From Arthrobacter sp. (GTDB lineage Bacteria > Actinomycetota > Actinomycetes > Actinomycetales > Micrococcaceae): a stretch of DNA of 8,771 nucleotides. The stretch is taken from NCBI GenBank assembly GCA_025464925.1, contig JAODMS010000082.1, positions 1 through 8,771 on the forward strand. Reading direction: 5' to 3'. The notes under the pieces were generated by a model. That model did not search any database and was not told the origin of the DNA. It saw only the letters and a program-made list of their open reading frames with translations. The translations under genes and the position numbers were made by a program. Shown piece after piece: positions 1-8,028 of this stretch. Each line of letters starts with the position of its first letter. The stretch's first letter is position 1.

Positions 1-479
1 ATCCGCAGCAGGGTACCGACCTCACCCAGCCGGCCGGCGTTCATGGCCTCCTGGGCGATCAGCTTGCCGCGGACTCCGAGTCTCTTGCTGACCATGAGCG
101 CCAGCAGCGACGCCAGCGTCAGGGTGCCCAGGCCGCCGACGAAGACGCCGATCAGGATGACGAGCTGGCCGAAGAAGGACCAGTGCACGGCCGTGGACAC
201 CACCGTCAGGCCTGTAACGCAGACGGCGGACGCCGCGGTGAAGAGCGCCTGATGCAGGGGTGTGGGGGTTCCGGTGGAGGAGGACACGGGCAGCGAGAGC
301 AGGGCCGTGAAGACCAGGATCACCACAGCGAACGTGGTCAGCGCGAGGCGGGCAGGTGAGCTGTTGGCGATGCTGTCAATGAAGTCGCGCAGGCGTGTGA
401 AGATCCACAGGCCTTCCCGCTCCGTCGTGCCGGGGTGCCAGCTCGCCGGGCTCTTGGACCTGGACTGGCTTTGCGTCAT
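1..479 (-). CDS. trkH: TrkH/KtrB-family potassium uptake channel subunit, N-terminal part (cut by window edge)
   Basis: Membrane pore subunit of a Trk/Ktr potassium uptake system, which in this family works with a cytoplasmic TrkA/KtrA nucleotide-binding regulator; no such partner is in the window. The reverse strand reads 159 codons from an ATG at 479 and runs off the left edge. A hydrophilic N-terminus (about residues 1-40) is followed by a membrane helix (about 43-64). A pore loop at about 78-94 contains the filter-type motif V-C-V-T-G-L (86-91), and a second hydrophobic helix covers about 100-130. This order of helix, pore loop and helix is the first of the four repeats of the family. The start has a GAGGA ribosome-binding sequence at 490-494, 10 nt upstream, and the gene is divergent from acuC. 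Roughly two thirds of the protein is missing, so TrkH and KtrB cannot be told apart. Confidence 0.88.
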   Translation of the reverse strand, partial: MTQSQSRSKSPASWHPGTTEREGLWIFTRLRDFIDSIANSSPARLALTTFAVVILVFTALLSLPVSSSTGTPTPLHQALFTAASAVCVTGLTVVSTAVHWSFFGQLVILIGVFVGGLGTLTLASLLALMVSKRLGVRGKLIAQEAMNAGRLGEVGTLLR

Positions 480-510
480 GTGTGGCTTGTCCTCGGTTGA
501 AACTTCTTCC

Positions 511-530
511 TTCAGTAGTAAACCACTAAT
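511..530. promoter_or_regulatory. Imperfect palindrome in the trkH-acuC divergent region
   Basis: The 103-bp gap between the two divergent starts holds an AT-rich patch in otherwise GC-rich DNA. Its core is AGTAGT-AA-ACCACT (514-527), two 6-bp arms matching at 5 of 6 positions around a 2-bp centre. It lies about 35 bp upstream of the trkH start, where a promoter or operator for that gene would be expected. A weak reverse-strand -35/-10 pair (TTGCCC at 535-540, TACTGA at 512-517, 17-bp spacer) overlaps it. Neither element is convincing alone. Confidence 0.25.
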
Positions 531-569
531 GTCCGGGCAATGGCGGGGGAGCGGGCTTGCGCACTCAGG

Positions 570-575
570 TAGCCT
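570..575 (+). promoter_or_regulatory. Probable -10 box of acuC (leaderless start)
   Basis: TAGCCT fits the actinobacterial TANNNT -10 pattern and ends 7 nt before the ATG at 583. Transcription would therefore begin at or next to the start codon. No convincing Shine-Dalgarno sequence precedes the ATG, which agrees with leaderless translation. No good -35 box was seen. Confidence 0.4.
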
Positions 576-582
576 GTCTTTG

Positions 583-1806
583 ATGACCTTCCTGCCCGGA
601 CTCTCCCAGACCGCACTGCCGACGACGGTGGTATGGGACTCGGCCATGACCGCCTACAACTTCGGCCCCGGGCACCCGATGGCCCCGGAGCGCCTGGAAC
701 TCACGGCGCGGCTGGCGCGCAGCCTGGGGCTGCTCGATCTGGACCACGTCACCGTCGCGGCTCCGGAAGTGGCCGGCGACGCCGAGCTTTCCACGGTTCA
801 CAGCGCCGAGTATATTGCCGCCGTCCGCCGCGTCAGTGGGGATCCTGATACCCCGGACCCGGCACGAGGACTCGGCACCGAAGACGACCCGGCGTTCGCC
901 GGCATGCATGAGGCCAGTGCCCGGCTGGCCGGCGGCTCCCTCCTGGCGGCCCGGGCCATTCTGGACGGCAGCGCAGTTCGCGCGGTCAATTTCGGCGGGG
1001 GCATGCACCATGCGGCCTGGGACCGTGCAAGCGGATTCTGCATCTACAACGACGCCGCCCTCGCGATCCAGAAGCTGCTCGACGGTGGCCTGCAGCGCGT
1101 GGTGTATATCGACGTCGATGCCCATCACGGCGACGGCACGCAGAGCATCTTCTGGGACGACCCCCGGGTGCTGACCATCTCGTTGCATGAGAGCGGACTC
1201 ACGCTCTTTCCCGGAACGGGGTTCGCGAATGAGATCGGCGGCCCGAACGCCCGGGGCAGCGCCGTCAACGTCGCGCTGCCGGCCGGCACCGGGGACGCCG
1301 GCTGGCTGCGCGCCTTCCATGCGGTGGTGCCGCAGCTCACCGGCGCCTTCGAGCCGGAGGTCATTGTCAGCCAGCACGGCTGCGACTCCCACCGGCTTGA
1401 CGCCCTGACGCACCTGAATATCAGCGTGGATGCCCAGCGGGAGGCGGCCATCGCCGTCGGCAATCTCGCCGCCCGCCATTGTGACAACCGCTGGATTTCC
1501 ACCGGCGGCGGCGGCTACGACATCATAAGGGTGGTCCCCCGGTCCTGGAGCCACCTGATCGCGATCGCGGCCAGCCGGCCCGTCCCGCTCCGCACACCGG
1601 TCCCCGAAGACTGGCGGACGTACGTGCAGGATACCTACGGGGCCAAGTACGGCAGGGACGCACCGAAACTGATGGGGGACGACGTCGACCTGTGGTGGCG
1701 TTCCTGGGAAGTGGGGTTCGACCCCAACGACGCGGTGGACCGCGCCGTGATGGCCACCCGCAAGGAAGTGTTCCCCCTCTACGGCCTGGACCCCTGGTTC
1801 GACTGA
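583..1806 (+). CDS. acuC: AcuC-type zinc-dependent deacetylase (class I histone deacetylase fold)
   Basis: Cytoplasmic lysine deacetylase; the Bacillus AcuC removes acetyl groups from acetyl-CoA synthetase, and the same role is inferred here. From the ATG at 583 the protein has 407 residues, close to the family's usual 380-410. All catalytic elements are visible: the His pair in GGGMHHA (H142, H143), zinc ligands in DVDAHHGDG (D179, H181, with relay residue D177), the third zinc ligand in GCDSH (D268), and the transition-state Tyr in GGGGYD (Y312). The actinobacterial C-terminal segment (about 340-407) is present and ends in DPWFD. The reading frame stays open back to 262, but 583 is preferred: it keeps the first strand (VVWDSAMTAYNFGPGHP), lies next to a -10 box, and the upstream extension overlaps trkH. 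No acetoin genes or acetyltransferase are adjacent, so the substrate is unproven. Confidence 0.9.
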   Translation: MTFLPGLSQTALPTTVVWDSAMTAYNFGPGHPMAPERLELTARLARSLGLLDLDHVTVAAPEVAGDAELSTVHSAEYIAAVRRVSGDPDTPDPARGLGTEDDPAFAGMHEASARLAGGSLLAARAILDGSAVRAVNFGGGMHHAAWDRASGFCIYNDAALAIQKLLDGGLQRVVYIDVDAHHGDGTQSIFWDDPRVLTISLHESGLTLFPGTGFANEIGGPNARGSAVNVALPAGTGDAGWLRAFHAVVPQLTGAFEPEVIVSQHGCDSHRLDALTHLNISVDAQREAAIAVGNLAARHCDNRWISTGGGGYDIIRVVPRSWSHLIAIAASRPVPLRTPVPEDWRTYVQDTYGAKYGRDAPKLMGDDVDLWWRSWEVGFDPNDAVDRAVMATRKEVFPLYGLDPWFD

Positions 1807-1855
1807 GGCTCCCGGTAGCGGCGAAATAGTTGATGCCATTTGGCGTATATGTCGC

Positions 1856-1861
1856 TAGTCT
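1856..1861 (+). promoter_or_regulatory. Probable -10 box of the ArsR-type regulator gene
   Basis: TAGTCT ends 7 nt before the ATG at 1869, the same arrangement as at acuC. The gap after acuC is only 62 bp, so read-through from acuC is also possible. A TTGATG at 1830-1835 resembles a -35 box but its 20-bp spacer is too long. GGAGG at 1862-1866 could serve as a ribosome-binding site for a GTG start at 1872 if transcription begins further upstream. Confidence 0.4.
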
Positions 1862-1868
1862 GGAGGGC

Positions 1869-2420
1869 ATGGTGACAGACGACGTATTTGCCGTCATTGC
1901 TGAGGCGACCCGGCGTGACATTCTGGTGGCCCTCCGCAAGGGGGACAAGGCAGTGGGGGAACTGGTCCTGGAGCTTGAGGCGAGCCAGCCCACCATTTCA
2001 AAACATCTCAAGGTCCTTCGGGAAGCGGACCTGGTGAGCATGCGAGCCCAGGGACAGAAGCGCTACTACGCGCTGAACCCGAAGCCTTTGGCCGGGATCG
2101 CCAGCTGGCTCGAGACGTTCGACGTCGGGCCGGCAGCGGCCGTTGAGCCATCCCCGGCCGTGGGGCCGGACTCCCGGCTCCGCACCGTCCCGGACAGCCT
2201 GGCCGCTGCGGCCGTAGCGGCTGCGACCGCCCCGCAACCCGCCGCCGCGGCCCTGGCGGGCCGCCCGGCGGGCAGTCCGCTGAGCCCCGCCGTCGTGATA
2301 CCGGTGGGAACCGCGGGCGAGGACAAGATGCCGCAGCAAATCGGCCGCACTGTCGGCCGCGCCGCCACCAAGGCCGCCGATCTTCTGGCGAACCTGCCGA
2401 AATTCGGCCGAAAAAAGTAA
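1869..2420 (+). CDS. ArsR-family winged-helix transcriptional regulator with a long low-complexity tail
   Basis: DNA-binding repressor-type protein of 183 residues. Residues 1-83 form the ArsR winged helix: FAVIAEATRRDILVAL, then the helix-turn-helix with recognition helix QPTISKHLKVLREADLV (40-56), then the wing (KRYYALN, 64-70). The first domain has no Cys or His metal-binding motif, so it is not an obvious arsenic or zinc sensor and looks more like the SdpR/PaiB-type metal-independent members. Residues 84-155 are rich in Ala, Pro and Gly and look disordered. The last 30 residues resume a helical, basic pattern (GRTVGRAATKAADLLANLPKFGRKK in outline). The usual family length is 90-120, so the tail is exceptional. 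The start is either ATG 1869 (leaderless) or GTG 1872 (with GGAGG). The gene lies between acuC and gdhA on the same strand; its targets are unknown, with self-regulation or gdhA the nearest options. Confidence 0.85.
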   Translation: MVTDDVFAVIAEATRRDILVALRKGDKAVGELVLELEASQPTISKHLKVLREADLVSMRAQGQKRYYALNPKPLAGIASWLETFDVGPAAAVEPSPAVGPDSRLRTVPDSLAAAAVAAATAPQPAAAALAGRPAGSPLSPAVVIPVGTAGEDKMPQQIGRTVGRAATKAADLLANLPKFGRKK

Positions 2421-2442
2421 TTCAACGTTCGGCATTATTATT

Positions 2443-2461
2443 GCGCCCGGCAGACGGGCGC
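2443..2461 (+). promoter_or_regulatory. Perfect 7-bp hairpin/palindrome upstream of gdhA
   Basis: GCGCCCG (2443-2449), loop GCAGA, CGGGCGC (2455-2461) form an uninterrupted stem 19 bp before the gdhA start. No T-tract follows on either strand, so a classical terminator is unlikely. A weak promoter reading (TTGCGC at 2441-2446, 16-bp spacer, TACATT at 2463-2468) would put the palindrome exactly in the spacer as an operator. Transcription would then start inside the gdhA ribosome-binding sequence, which argues against it. Otherwise the hairpin would sit in a 5' leader. Confidence 0.4.
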
Positions 2462-2471
2462 CTACATTTAG

Positions 2472-3821
<1,350 letters not shown>

Positions 3822-3823
3822 CC

Positions 3824-3856
3824 CCGCGCGCCTCAGGGCATCCGCCTCCCGCGCGG
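3824..3856. terminator. Possible bidirectional terminator between gdhA and lldD
   Basis: CCGCGCG (3824-3830) and CGCGCGG (3850-3856) can pair around a 19-nt loop. They fill the 36-bp gap between two convergent stop codons, where a shared terminator is expected. Only TTTA follows on the forward strand and there is no T-run on the reverse strand, so the structure is weak as an intrinsic terminator. Confidence 0.3.
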
Positions 3857-3857
3857 T

Positions 3858-5210
3858 TTACGTCTTGAGCAGCCGCACGTGCTCCGGGGTCAGTTCGGAG
3901 ATCCGGCTGACCCCCAGCAGTGCCATGGTGCGGACCATGTCGGTCTCGAGGATCTGGAGCGCCCGGTCCACGCCGGCCCGGCCTCCGGCCATGAGGCCGT
4001 AGAGGTAGGCCCGGCCGATCAGGGTGAAATCGGCGCCCAGGGCCAGCGCGGCGATGATGTCGGCGCCGCTCATGATGCCGGTGTCCAGGATGATCGCCGC
4101 GTCGGAGTTGTCCTTGGTGAACGCTTCCTTGACCTCCGGCAGCAGGTGGAAGGGGATCGGGGCGCGGTCCAGCTGGCGGCCGCCGTGGTTGGACAGGATG
4201 ATGCCGTCGGCGCCGTGGTCCACCACCCTGCGGGCGTCCTCGACGGTCTGGATGCCCTTGACCACGAGCTTGCCCTTCCAGGTTTCGCGCAGCCAGTCGA
4301 GGTCGTCAAACGTCAGGGTGGGGTCGAACATCGAGTTGATCAGGTCCGCGACGGTTCCGGTGTAGCGGGAGAGCGAGGCGAAGGTCAGCGGCTCGTGGGT
4401 GAGGAAGTTGAACCACCAGGCCGGCCGGTAGGAGGCGTCCAGCACGGTCTTGATCGTCAGCGCCGGCGGGATGGTCATGCCGTTGCGGACGTCGCGCAGC
4501 CGGGCGCCGGCGACGGCGGTGTCCACGGTGACCATCAAGGTGTCGTTGCCGGCCCTGGCGGCGCGCTCGATCAGCTCCAGCGAGCGGTCGCGGTCGGTCC
4601 ACAGGTAGAGCTGGAACCAGTTCCGGCCGTTGGGGGCGGCGGCGGCCACGTCCTCGATGGAGGCGGTGCCCATGGTGGAGAGCGTGTACGGGATGCCGGC
4701 GGCCGCGGCGGCCTGGGAGCCGGCGTATTCGCCCTCGGACTGCATCATCCGGGTGAAGCCGGTGGGCGCGATGCCGACCGGCAGCCGGGAAGACTTGCCG
4801 AGGATGTCGGTGCTCAGGTCTATTTTGGAGACATTACGAAGGATGCCGGGCCGGAATTCAATGTCCAGGAAGGCCTCGCGGGCGCGGCGCAGGGTGATCT
4901 CCGCTTCGGCCGCGCCGTCGGTGTAGTCGAACGGGGCCTGCGGGGTGCGGCGCTTGGCCATGTCCCGGAGGTCCCAGATGGTGCTGGCACGCTTGAGCTT
5001 CGCGGCGCGGCTGAACTCGGGCTTCTTGAACTGCATGAGCGGCGCGAGGTCCGAGTACTTGGGGACGCGGCGCTTGAGAGCTGCGGGAACCATCCCGGCC
5101 GCCGCCGCGGAACGTCCGCCGGAGGCTGCTGAGCCGACGGCTGTTCCGTGCGCAGTGTCTTCCGGAGTCGTCGGAGCTTCCGGATTGCCGGGATTGATGG
5201 TTTGCGTCAT
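3858..5210 (-). CDS. lldD: FMN-dependent L-lactate dehydrogenase (quinone type)
   Basis: Oxidises L-lactate to pyruvate and passes electrons to the respiratory quinone pool; peripheral membrane flavoenzyme of the alpha-hydroxy-acid oxidase family. From the ATG at 5210 it has 450 residues. Family residues are present: FDYTDGAAE (active-site Y96), LSTMGT, WFQLYLW (Q200, Y202), VTVDT with a downstream Arg (AGARLRD), VVKGI (K318), the catalytic His in SNHGGRQLD (H342, R345), and the FMN-phosphate region [10 protein letters not shown]...FTLIGRAY. The body closely resembles the Corynebacterium LldD as I recall it. The start at 5210 has GGAGG 5 nt upstream; a GTG at 5258 has none. The first 39 residues are an Ala/Pro/Gly/Thr-rich extension absent from the corynebacterial protein, and an internal Met (ATG at 5093) would give the shorter form. 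Other alpha-hydroxy acids as substrate cannot be excluded. It lies 76 bp downstream of the GH3 gene but probably has its own promoter. Confidence 0.88.
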   Translation of the reverse strand: MTQTINPGNPEAPTTPEDTAHGTAVGSAASGGRSAAAAGMVPAALKRRVPKYSDLAPLMQFKKPEFSRAAKLKRASTIWDLRDMAKRRTPQAPFDYTDGAAEAEITLRRAREAFLDIEFRPGILRNVSKIDLSTDILGKSSRLPVGIAPTGFTRMMQSEGEYAGSQAAAAAGIPYTLSTMGTASIEDVAAAAPNGRNWFQLYLWTDRDRSLELIERAARAGNDTLMVTVDTAVAGARLRDVRNGMTIPPALTIKTVLDASYRPAWWFNFLTHEPLTFASLSRYTGTVADLINSMFDPTLTFDDLDWLRETWKGKLVVKGIQTVEDARRVVDHGADGIILSNHGGRQLDRAPIPFHLLPEVKEAFTKDNSDAAIILDTGIMSGADIIAALALGADFTLIGRAYLYGLMAGGRAGVDRALQILETDMVRTMALLGVSRISELTPEHVRLLKT

Positions 5211-5246
5211 TGCTGCCTCCGGTTGGTGGGACGGTGCGGCCCGATA

Positions 5247-5257
5247 GGGTCTCACCA
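5247..5257 (-). promoter_or_regulatory. Candidate LldR/GntR-type operator upstream of lldD
   Basis: The reverse strand reads TGGTGAGACCC, with GGT and ACC half-sites around a GAG centre. It matches the TNGTNNNACNA pattern known for FadR-type GntR regulators, including corynebacterial LldR, at all fixed positions except the last. It lies 37 bp before the lldD start. No regulator of this type is encoded in the window. Confidence 0.35.
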
Positions 5258-5286
5258 CACTGTAAGGGAGCCGCGCCTACTCCGCG

Positions 5287-7842
5287 TCAGGAAACCGGTG
5301 CACCCGGGCACAGCTCGATGTCCGCCGTCTGGAAATCGTCGGCCGCATGGCGGCCCACCAGCAGGCGAAACACCCCGGGCTCGAACTGCCAGCCGCCGTC
5401 GTAGTGCCCGAAGGCCCGGGCCGGAATGCGGATTTCCACACTTTCGGTCCCGCCCGGCGCCAGGTGCGTCGAGGCGTAGCCGGCCAGCCAGCGCACAGGC
5501 CGTTCCACGGCCGAGTCGGCACGGTCCAAATACACCTGGACGACCTCGCGTCCGGTGCGGGTGCCGGTGTTACGGACCGGAATGGAAACCACCAGCTCCT
5601 GGCCTAGGGGAAGGGACGCGGGCGCGTCGACGCTGCCGAGTTCAAACGTGGTGTAACCCAGCCCGTAACCAAAGGGAAAGGCCGGGGCCGCTCCGCCCGC
5701 CGCTTCCTGCTGGAGCCACGCGCGGTAGCCGACGTGGATCCCCTCGGAATAGACCACTTTGCCGTCCACAGGCGTGGTGTTGAGCACGGGAACGTCTTCC
5801 AGGGCGGCGGGCCAGGTGGTGGGCAGGCGTCCGCCGGGTTCCTCGGAGCCCAACAGGATGTCCGCAACCGCAGTGCCGCATTCCTGTCCGCCGAACCAGC
5901 CCAGAAGGACGGCGCCCACCTTGTCCCGCCAGGGCATCAGGACCGGTGACCCCGCGTTCACCACCACCACCGTGCGCGGGTTCACCGCCGCCACGGCCTC
6001 GACCAGCTCGTTCTGGAAGCCCGGCAGGTCAAGGTCCTTGCGGTCGAAGCCTTCGGATTCGATGGCGGCGTTGGTGCCGACGACCAGCACCGCCACGTCG
6101 GCGGTCCGGGCGGCCTCGACGGCGGCGTCGATCTCTGCCTGCGGATCGCTGACGATGGTCTCCTCACCCAGCAGGATGGCGGTCAGCGGGATGGCCTGAT
6201 CCTGCGGCAGCTCGTACAGGGCCTCGATCCGGAGGCGCTGGCCGGCCGTGGTCTCGATGGCGTGCACCGTCTGGGGCGGGTCGAACAGTGCCGCACCGAG
6301 CACGTCCGTGTCGTCCTCCAGCTCACCGTTGAACACCTCCGCACCGTCGACTTCCAGCCGGATCCGGCCGACGGTCCCGACGCCCAGATGGTGGACGCCC
6401 GCCGTTTCGGCGGTCCACTCCGTCTCCATCAGGATCGCGGCAGCACCTTCGGGAATGCCGACACCGAACCAGATCAGGTGGGAGGCCAGGCGGTCTTCGC
6501 CCGAGATTTCCGACCCGTCGGCGGCAAGGAAAGTGACGCGCATGCCGGGAACGCCGGAGCGCGGGTTGTGGAGCGATGTGCGGGGGAACGACTGGAGCCC
6601 TTCGGCCACCTTCGCGCCGCGGACATAGACGACGTCGACGTCCTCCGGCAGCGCCTTCCGCAGTCCCTCTAGCGGTGAGACGGTGTATTTCGGCAGAACG
6701 GTGGCGCTGCCGCCGCCCTGGGTCCGGGCCTCGGCGGCATTGTGGCCGATGACGGCCACGCTGCCGAGCTTTGCGGCGTCCAGCGGAAGGATGCCGCCTT
6801 CGTTGCGGACCAGCACTGCTCCGCGCACGGCAACCTCACGGGCGACGGCGGCGCCGTCGAGCTTCGCCGGAAGATCGGCGACTGCAGGTTCGAAGCCTTC
6901 AAGCGATCCCACCCTGGCGGCCAGGCGAAGGATGCGCGTGGTCTTTTCGAGGATCGCGGGACGGCTGACCCGGCCGTCCAGAACGGCGGCGAGCAGTTTG
7001 GGTCCCCAGTGTCCAACAGGTCCCGGCATTTCCAGGTCCTGGTGCGCGTTGGCGGCCTCGACCGAGCGCACGCCGGTCCAGTCCGAGACCACCACGCCGT
7101 CGAATCCCCACTCCGTGGACAGGGGCGTCTCGAGGAGCTTGTTCTCACTGGCGGTGGTTCCGTTGATGGAGTTGTAGGAGCTCATCACCAGCCACGCCCG
7201 GGCTTCGGTGATGGCGTCCTCGAACGCTGCAAGGTACAGCTCCCGCAGGGGACGTTCGTCCACCACGGAGTCTGCCGTGAAGCGGTCCGTCTCGGCCTCG
7301 TTCGCGAGGTAGTGCTTCGGGGTGGCACCGACCCCCATGGACTGCACGCCGGTAACGTACCCGGCCGCCAGGGTGGCGGTGAGGCGCGGGTCCTCGCTCA
7401 TGCATTCGAAGTGGCGGCCACCCAGCGGCGAACGGTGCAGGTTGATGGTGGGGCCCAGGACGGCATGGACACCCTTCCGCCGGGCCTCCTGGCCCAGGAC
7501 CTGGCCGTAGCGGCGGGCGGTCTCGACGCTCCAGGTGGCGGAGAGGGCGGACGAGGAAGGCAGGGAGACAGAGTCGTGCCGCTCATCAAAGTCTTCGCCG
7601 CGGACGCCGGACGGACCGTCGGACAGGACGACGCGCCTGAGCCCGATTTCGGGAATGGCGTGGGTGGACCAGACATCGGCACCGGTCAGCAGCCGGATCT
7701 GCTGCTCGAGGCTAAGGCTCTGGGCAAGCTCCCGGATCCGGGAATCTGCGTCCCCTGAGGCCGCTGCGGCACCGGGCGTGTCCAGGGCGGCTGCGTCGAC
7801 AATGGCCGGATCGACGTCGGCTGCGGAGGGGAAGTAGGTCAT
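5287..7842 (-). CDS. GH3 family beta-glucosidase with PA14 insertion and fibronectin III-like C-terminus
   Basis: Retaining exo-glycosidase, predicted to release glucose or a related sugar from beta-linked oligosaccharides or glycosides. It has 851 residues and no signal peptide, so it is likely cytoplasmic and acts on imported substrate. Order of parts: TIM-barrel domain (about 35-310) with LSDGPSGVRG, GRHFECMSEDP, KHYLANEAETDR (K176, H177) and nucleophile D254 in VVVSDW; start of the alpha/beta sandwich (about 330-420); PA14 insertion (about 425-560); sandwich resumed with probable acid/base E597 in ESEGFDR; fibronectin III-like domain (about 745-845). This layout matches the Kluyveromyces-type beta-glucosidase (about 845 residues). 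The ATG at 7842 has AGGGAG (7851-7856) 8 nt upstream. A TetR regulator is transcribed divergently. Xylosidase or other exo-glycosidase activity is possible, because GH3 specificity cannot be read from sequence alone. Confidence 0.93.
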   Translation of the reverse strand: MTYFPSAADVDPAIVDAAALDTPGAAAASGDADSRIRELAQSLSLEQQIRLLTGADVWSTHAIPEIGLRRVVLSDGPSGVRGEDFDERHDSVSLPSSSALSATWSVETARRYGQVLGQEARRKGVHAVLGPTINLHRSPLGGRHFECMSEDPRLTATLAAGYVTGVQSMGVGATPKHYLANEAETDRFTADSVVDERPLRELYLAAFEDAITEARAWLVMSSYNSINGTTASENKLLETPLSTEWGFDGVVVSDWTGVRSVEAANAHQDLEMPGPVGHWGPKLLAAVLDGRVSRPAILEKTTRILRLAARVGSLEGFEPAVADLPAKLDGAAVAREVAVRGAVLVRNEGGILPLDAAKLGSVAVIGHNAAEARTQGGGSATVLPKYTVSPLEGLRKALPEDVDVVYVRGAKVAEGLQSFPRTSLHNPRSGVPGMRVTFLAADGSEISGEDRLASHLIWFGVGIPEGAAAILMETEWTAETAGVHHLGVGTVGRIRLEVDGAEVFNGELEDDTDVLGAALFDPPQTVHAIETTAGQRLRIEALYELPQDQAIPLTAILLGEETIVSDPQAEIDAAVEAARTADVAVLVVGTNAAIESEGFDRKDLDLPGFQNELVEAVAAVNPRTVVVVNAGSPVLMPWRDKVGAVLLGWFGGQECGTAVADILLGSEEPGGRLPTTWPAALEDVPVLNTTPVDGKVVYSEGIHVGYRAWLQQEAAGGAAPAFPFGYGLGYTTFELGSVDAPASLPLGQELVVSIPVRNTGTRTGREVVQVYLDRADSAVERPVRWLAGYASTHLAPGGTESVEIRIPARAFGHYDGGWQFEPGVFRLLVGRHAADDFQTADIELCPGAPVS

Positions 7843-7860
7843 TTAGGTGGCTCCCTTGAT

Positions 7861-7898
7861 GCGGGTGGGGAAGGACGGCGGTGACGGCCGGCACCCGC
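7861..7898 (-). repeat. Inverted repeat in the GH3 gene's 5' untranslated region
   Basis: GCGGGTG at 7861-7867 and CACCCGC at 7892-7898 form a perfect 7-bp inverted repeat with a 24-nt gap. In the GH3 transcript the hairpin would end 4 nt upstream of the ribosome-binding sequence (7851-7856). It may affect translation or stability, but GC-rich DNA produces such pairs often. Confidence 0.3.
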
Positions 7899-7965
7899 GG
7901 GAAGGAGTCCTGGCGGGCACATTGCCTGCGGGCGGAAAGCAGCCCTCCCTTGGGCCTTGGAAATG

Positions 7966-7994
7966 ATAGTAGCCAGTAAAACCGAGTGTGACTA
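7966..7994 (-). promoter_or_regulatory. Probable promoter of the GH3 beta-glucosidase gene
   Basis: On the reverse strand a -35 TAGTCA (7994-7989), a 17-bp spacer and a -10 TACTAT (7971-7966) form the best sigma-70-like promoter in the window. Transcription would start near 7959, giving a leader of about 117 nt before the ATG. The spacer starts with part of a 13-bp partial palindrome (CGAGTGTGACTAG in forward orientation, 7983-7995) that overlaps the -35 box. Confidence 0.5.
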
Positions 7995-8026
7995 GATTTT
8001 CGTCGGAGAACTCAAATAAACTGGCT
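7971..8026. repeat. Paired ACTGGCT elements in the two divergent promoters
   Basis: AGCCAGT (7971-7977) and ACTGGCT (8020-8026) are a perfect 7-bp inverted pair 42 bp apart. Read in each gene's own direction, ACTGGCT touches the -10 box in both cases: it runs into TACTAT of the GH3 promoter and overlaps the end of TAAACT of the tetR promoter. This placement suits binding sites through which the TetR protein represses both promoters. The link is inferred from position only. Confidence 0.4.
8017..8022 (+). promoter_or_regulatory. Probable -10 box of the tetR gene (leaderless start)
   Basis: TAAACT fits TANNNT and ends 6 nt before the ATG at 8029. There is no Shine-Dalgarno sequence at a useful distance. 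The nearest purine run, GGAGAA at 8005-8010, lies 18 nt from the ATG and would be upstream of the transcript start. No clear -35 box was seen. Confidence 0.45.
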
Positions 8027-8028
8027 CG

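Noticed and set aside
262..582. Upstream in-frame extension of acuC
   Set aside because: It runs through the trkH coding region and has no family match; 583 fits the known N-terminus and a -10 box.
565..1839. Reverse-strand open frame opposite acuC (424 codons)
   Set aside because: The forward strand carries an unambiguous deacetylase with all catalytic residues; the reverse translation is low-complexity and matches no family I recognise.
2407..2433. GCCGAA (2407-2412) with TTCGGC (2428-2433) as a terminator for the ArsR-type gene
   Set aside because: Six pairs around a 15-nt loop with only a broken AT-rich run after it; the left arm lies inside the coding end. Too weak to call.
3879..5132. 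Forward open frame opposite lldD (417 codons)
   Set aside because: Antisense to a clear FMN enzyme; its Gly/Val/Asp-rich composition is an artefact of the complementary codons.
6742..7758. Forward open frame opposite the GH3 gene (338 codons)
   Set aside because: Antisense shadow; the GH3 motifs on the reverse strand are decisive.
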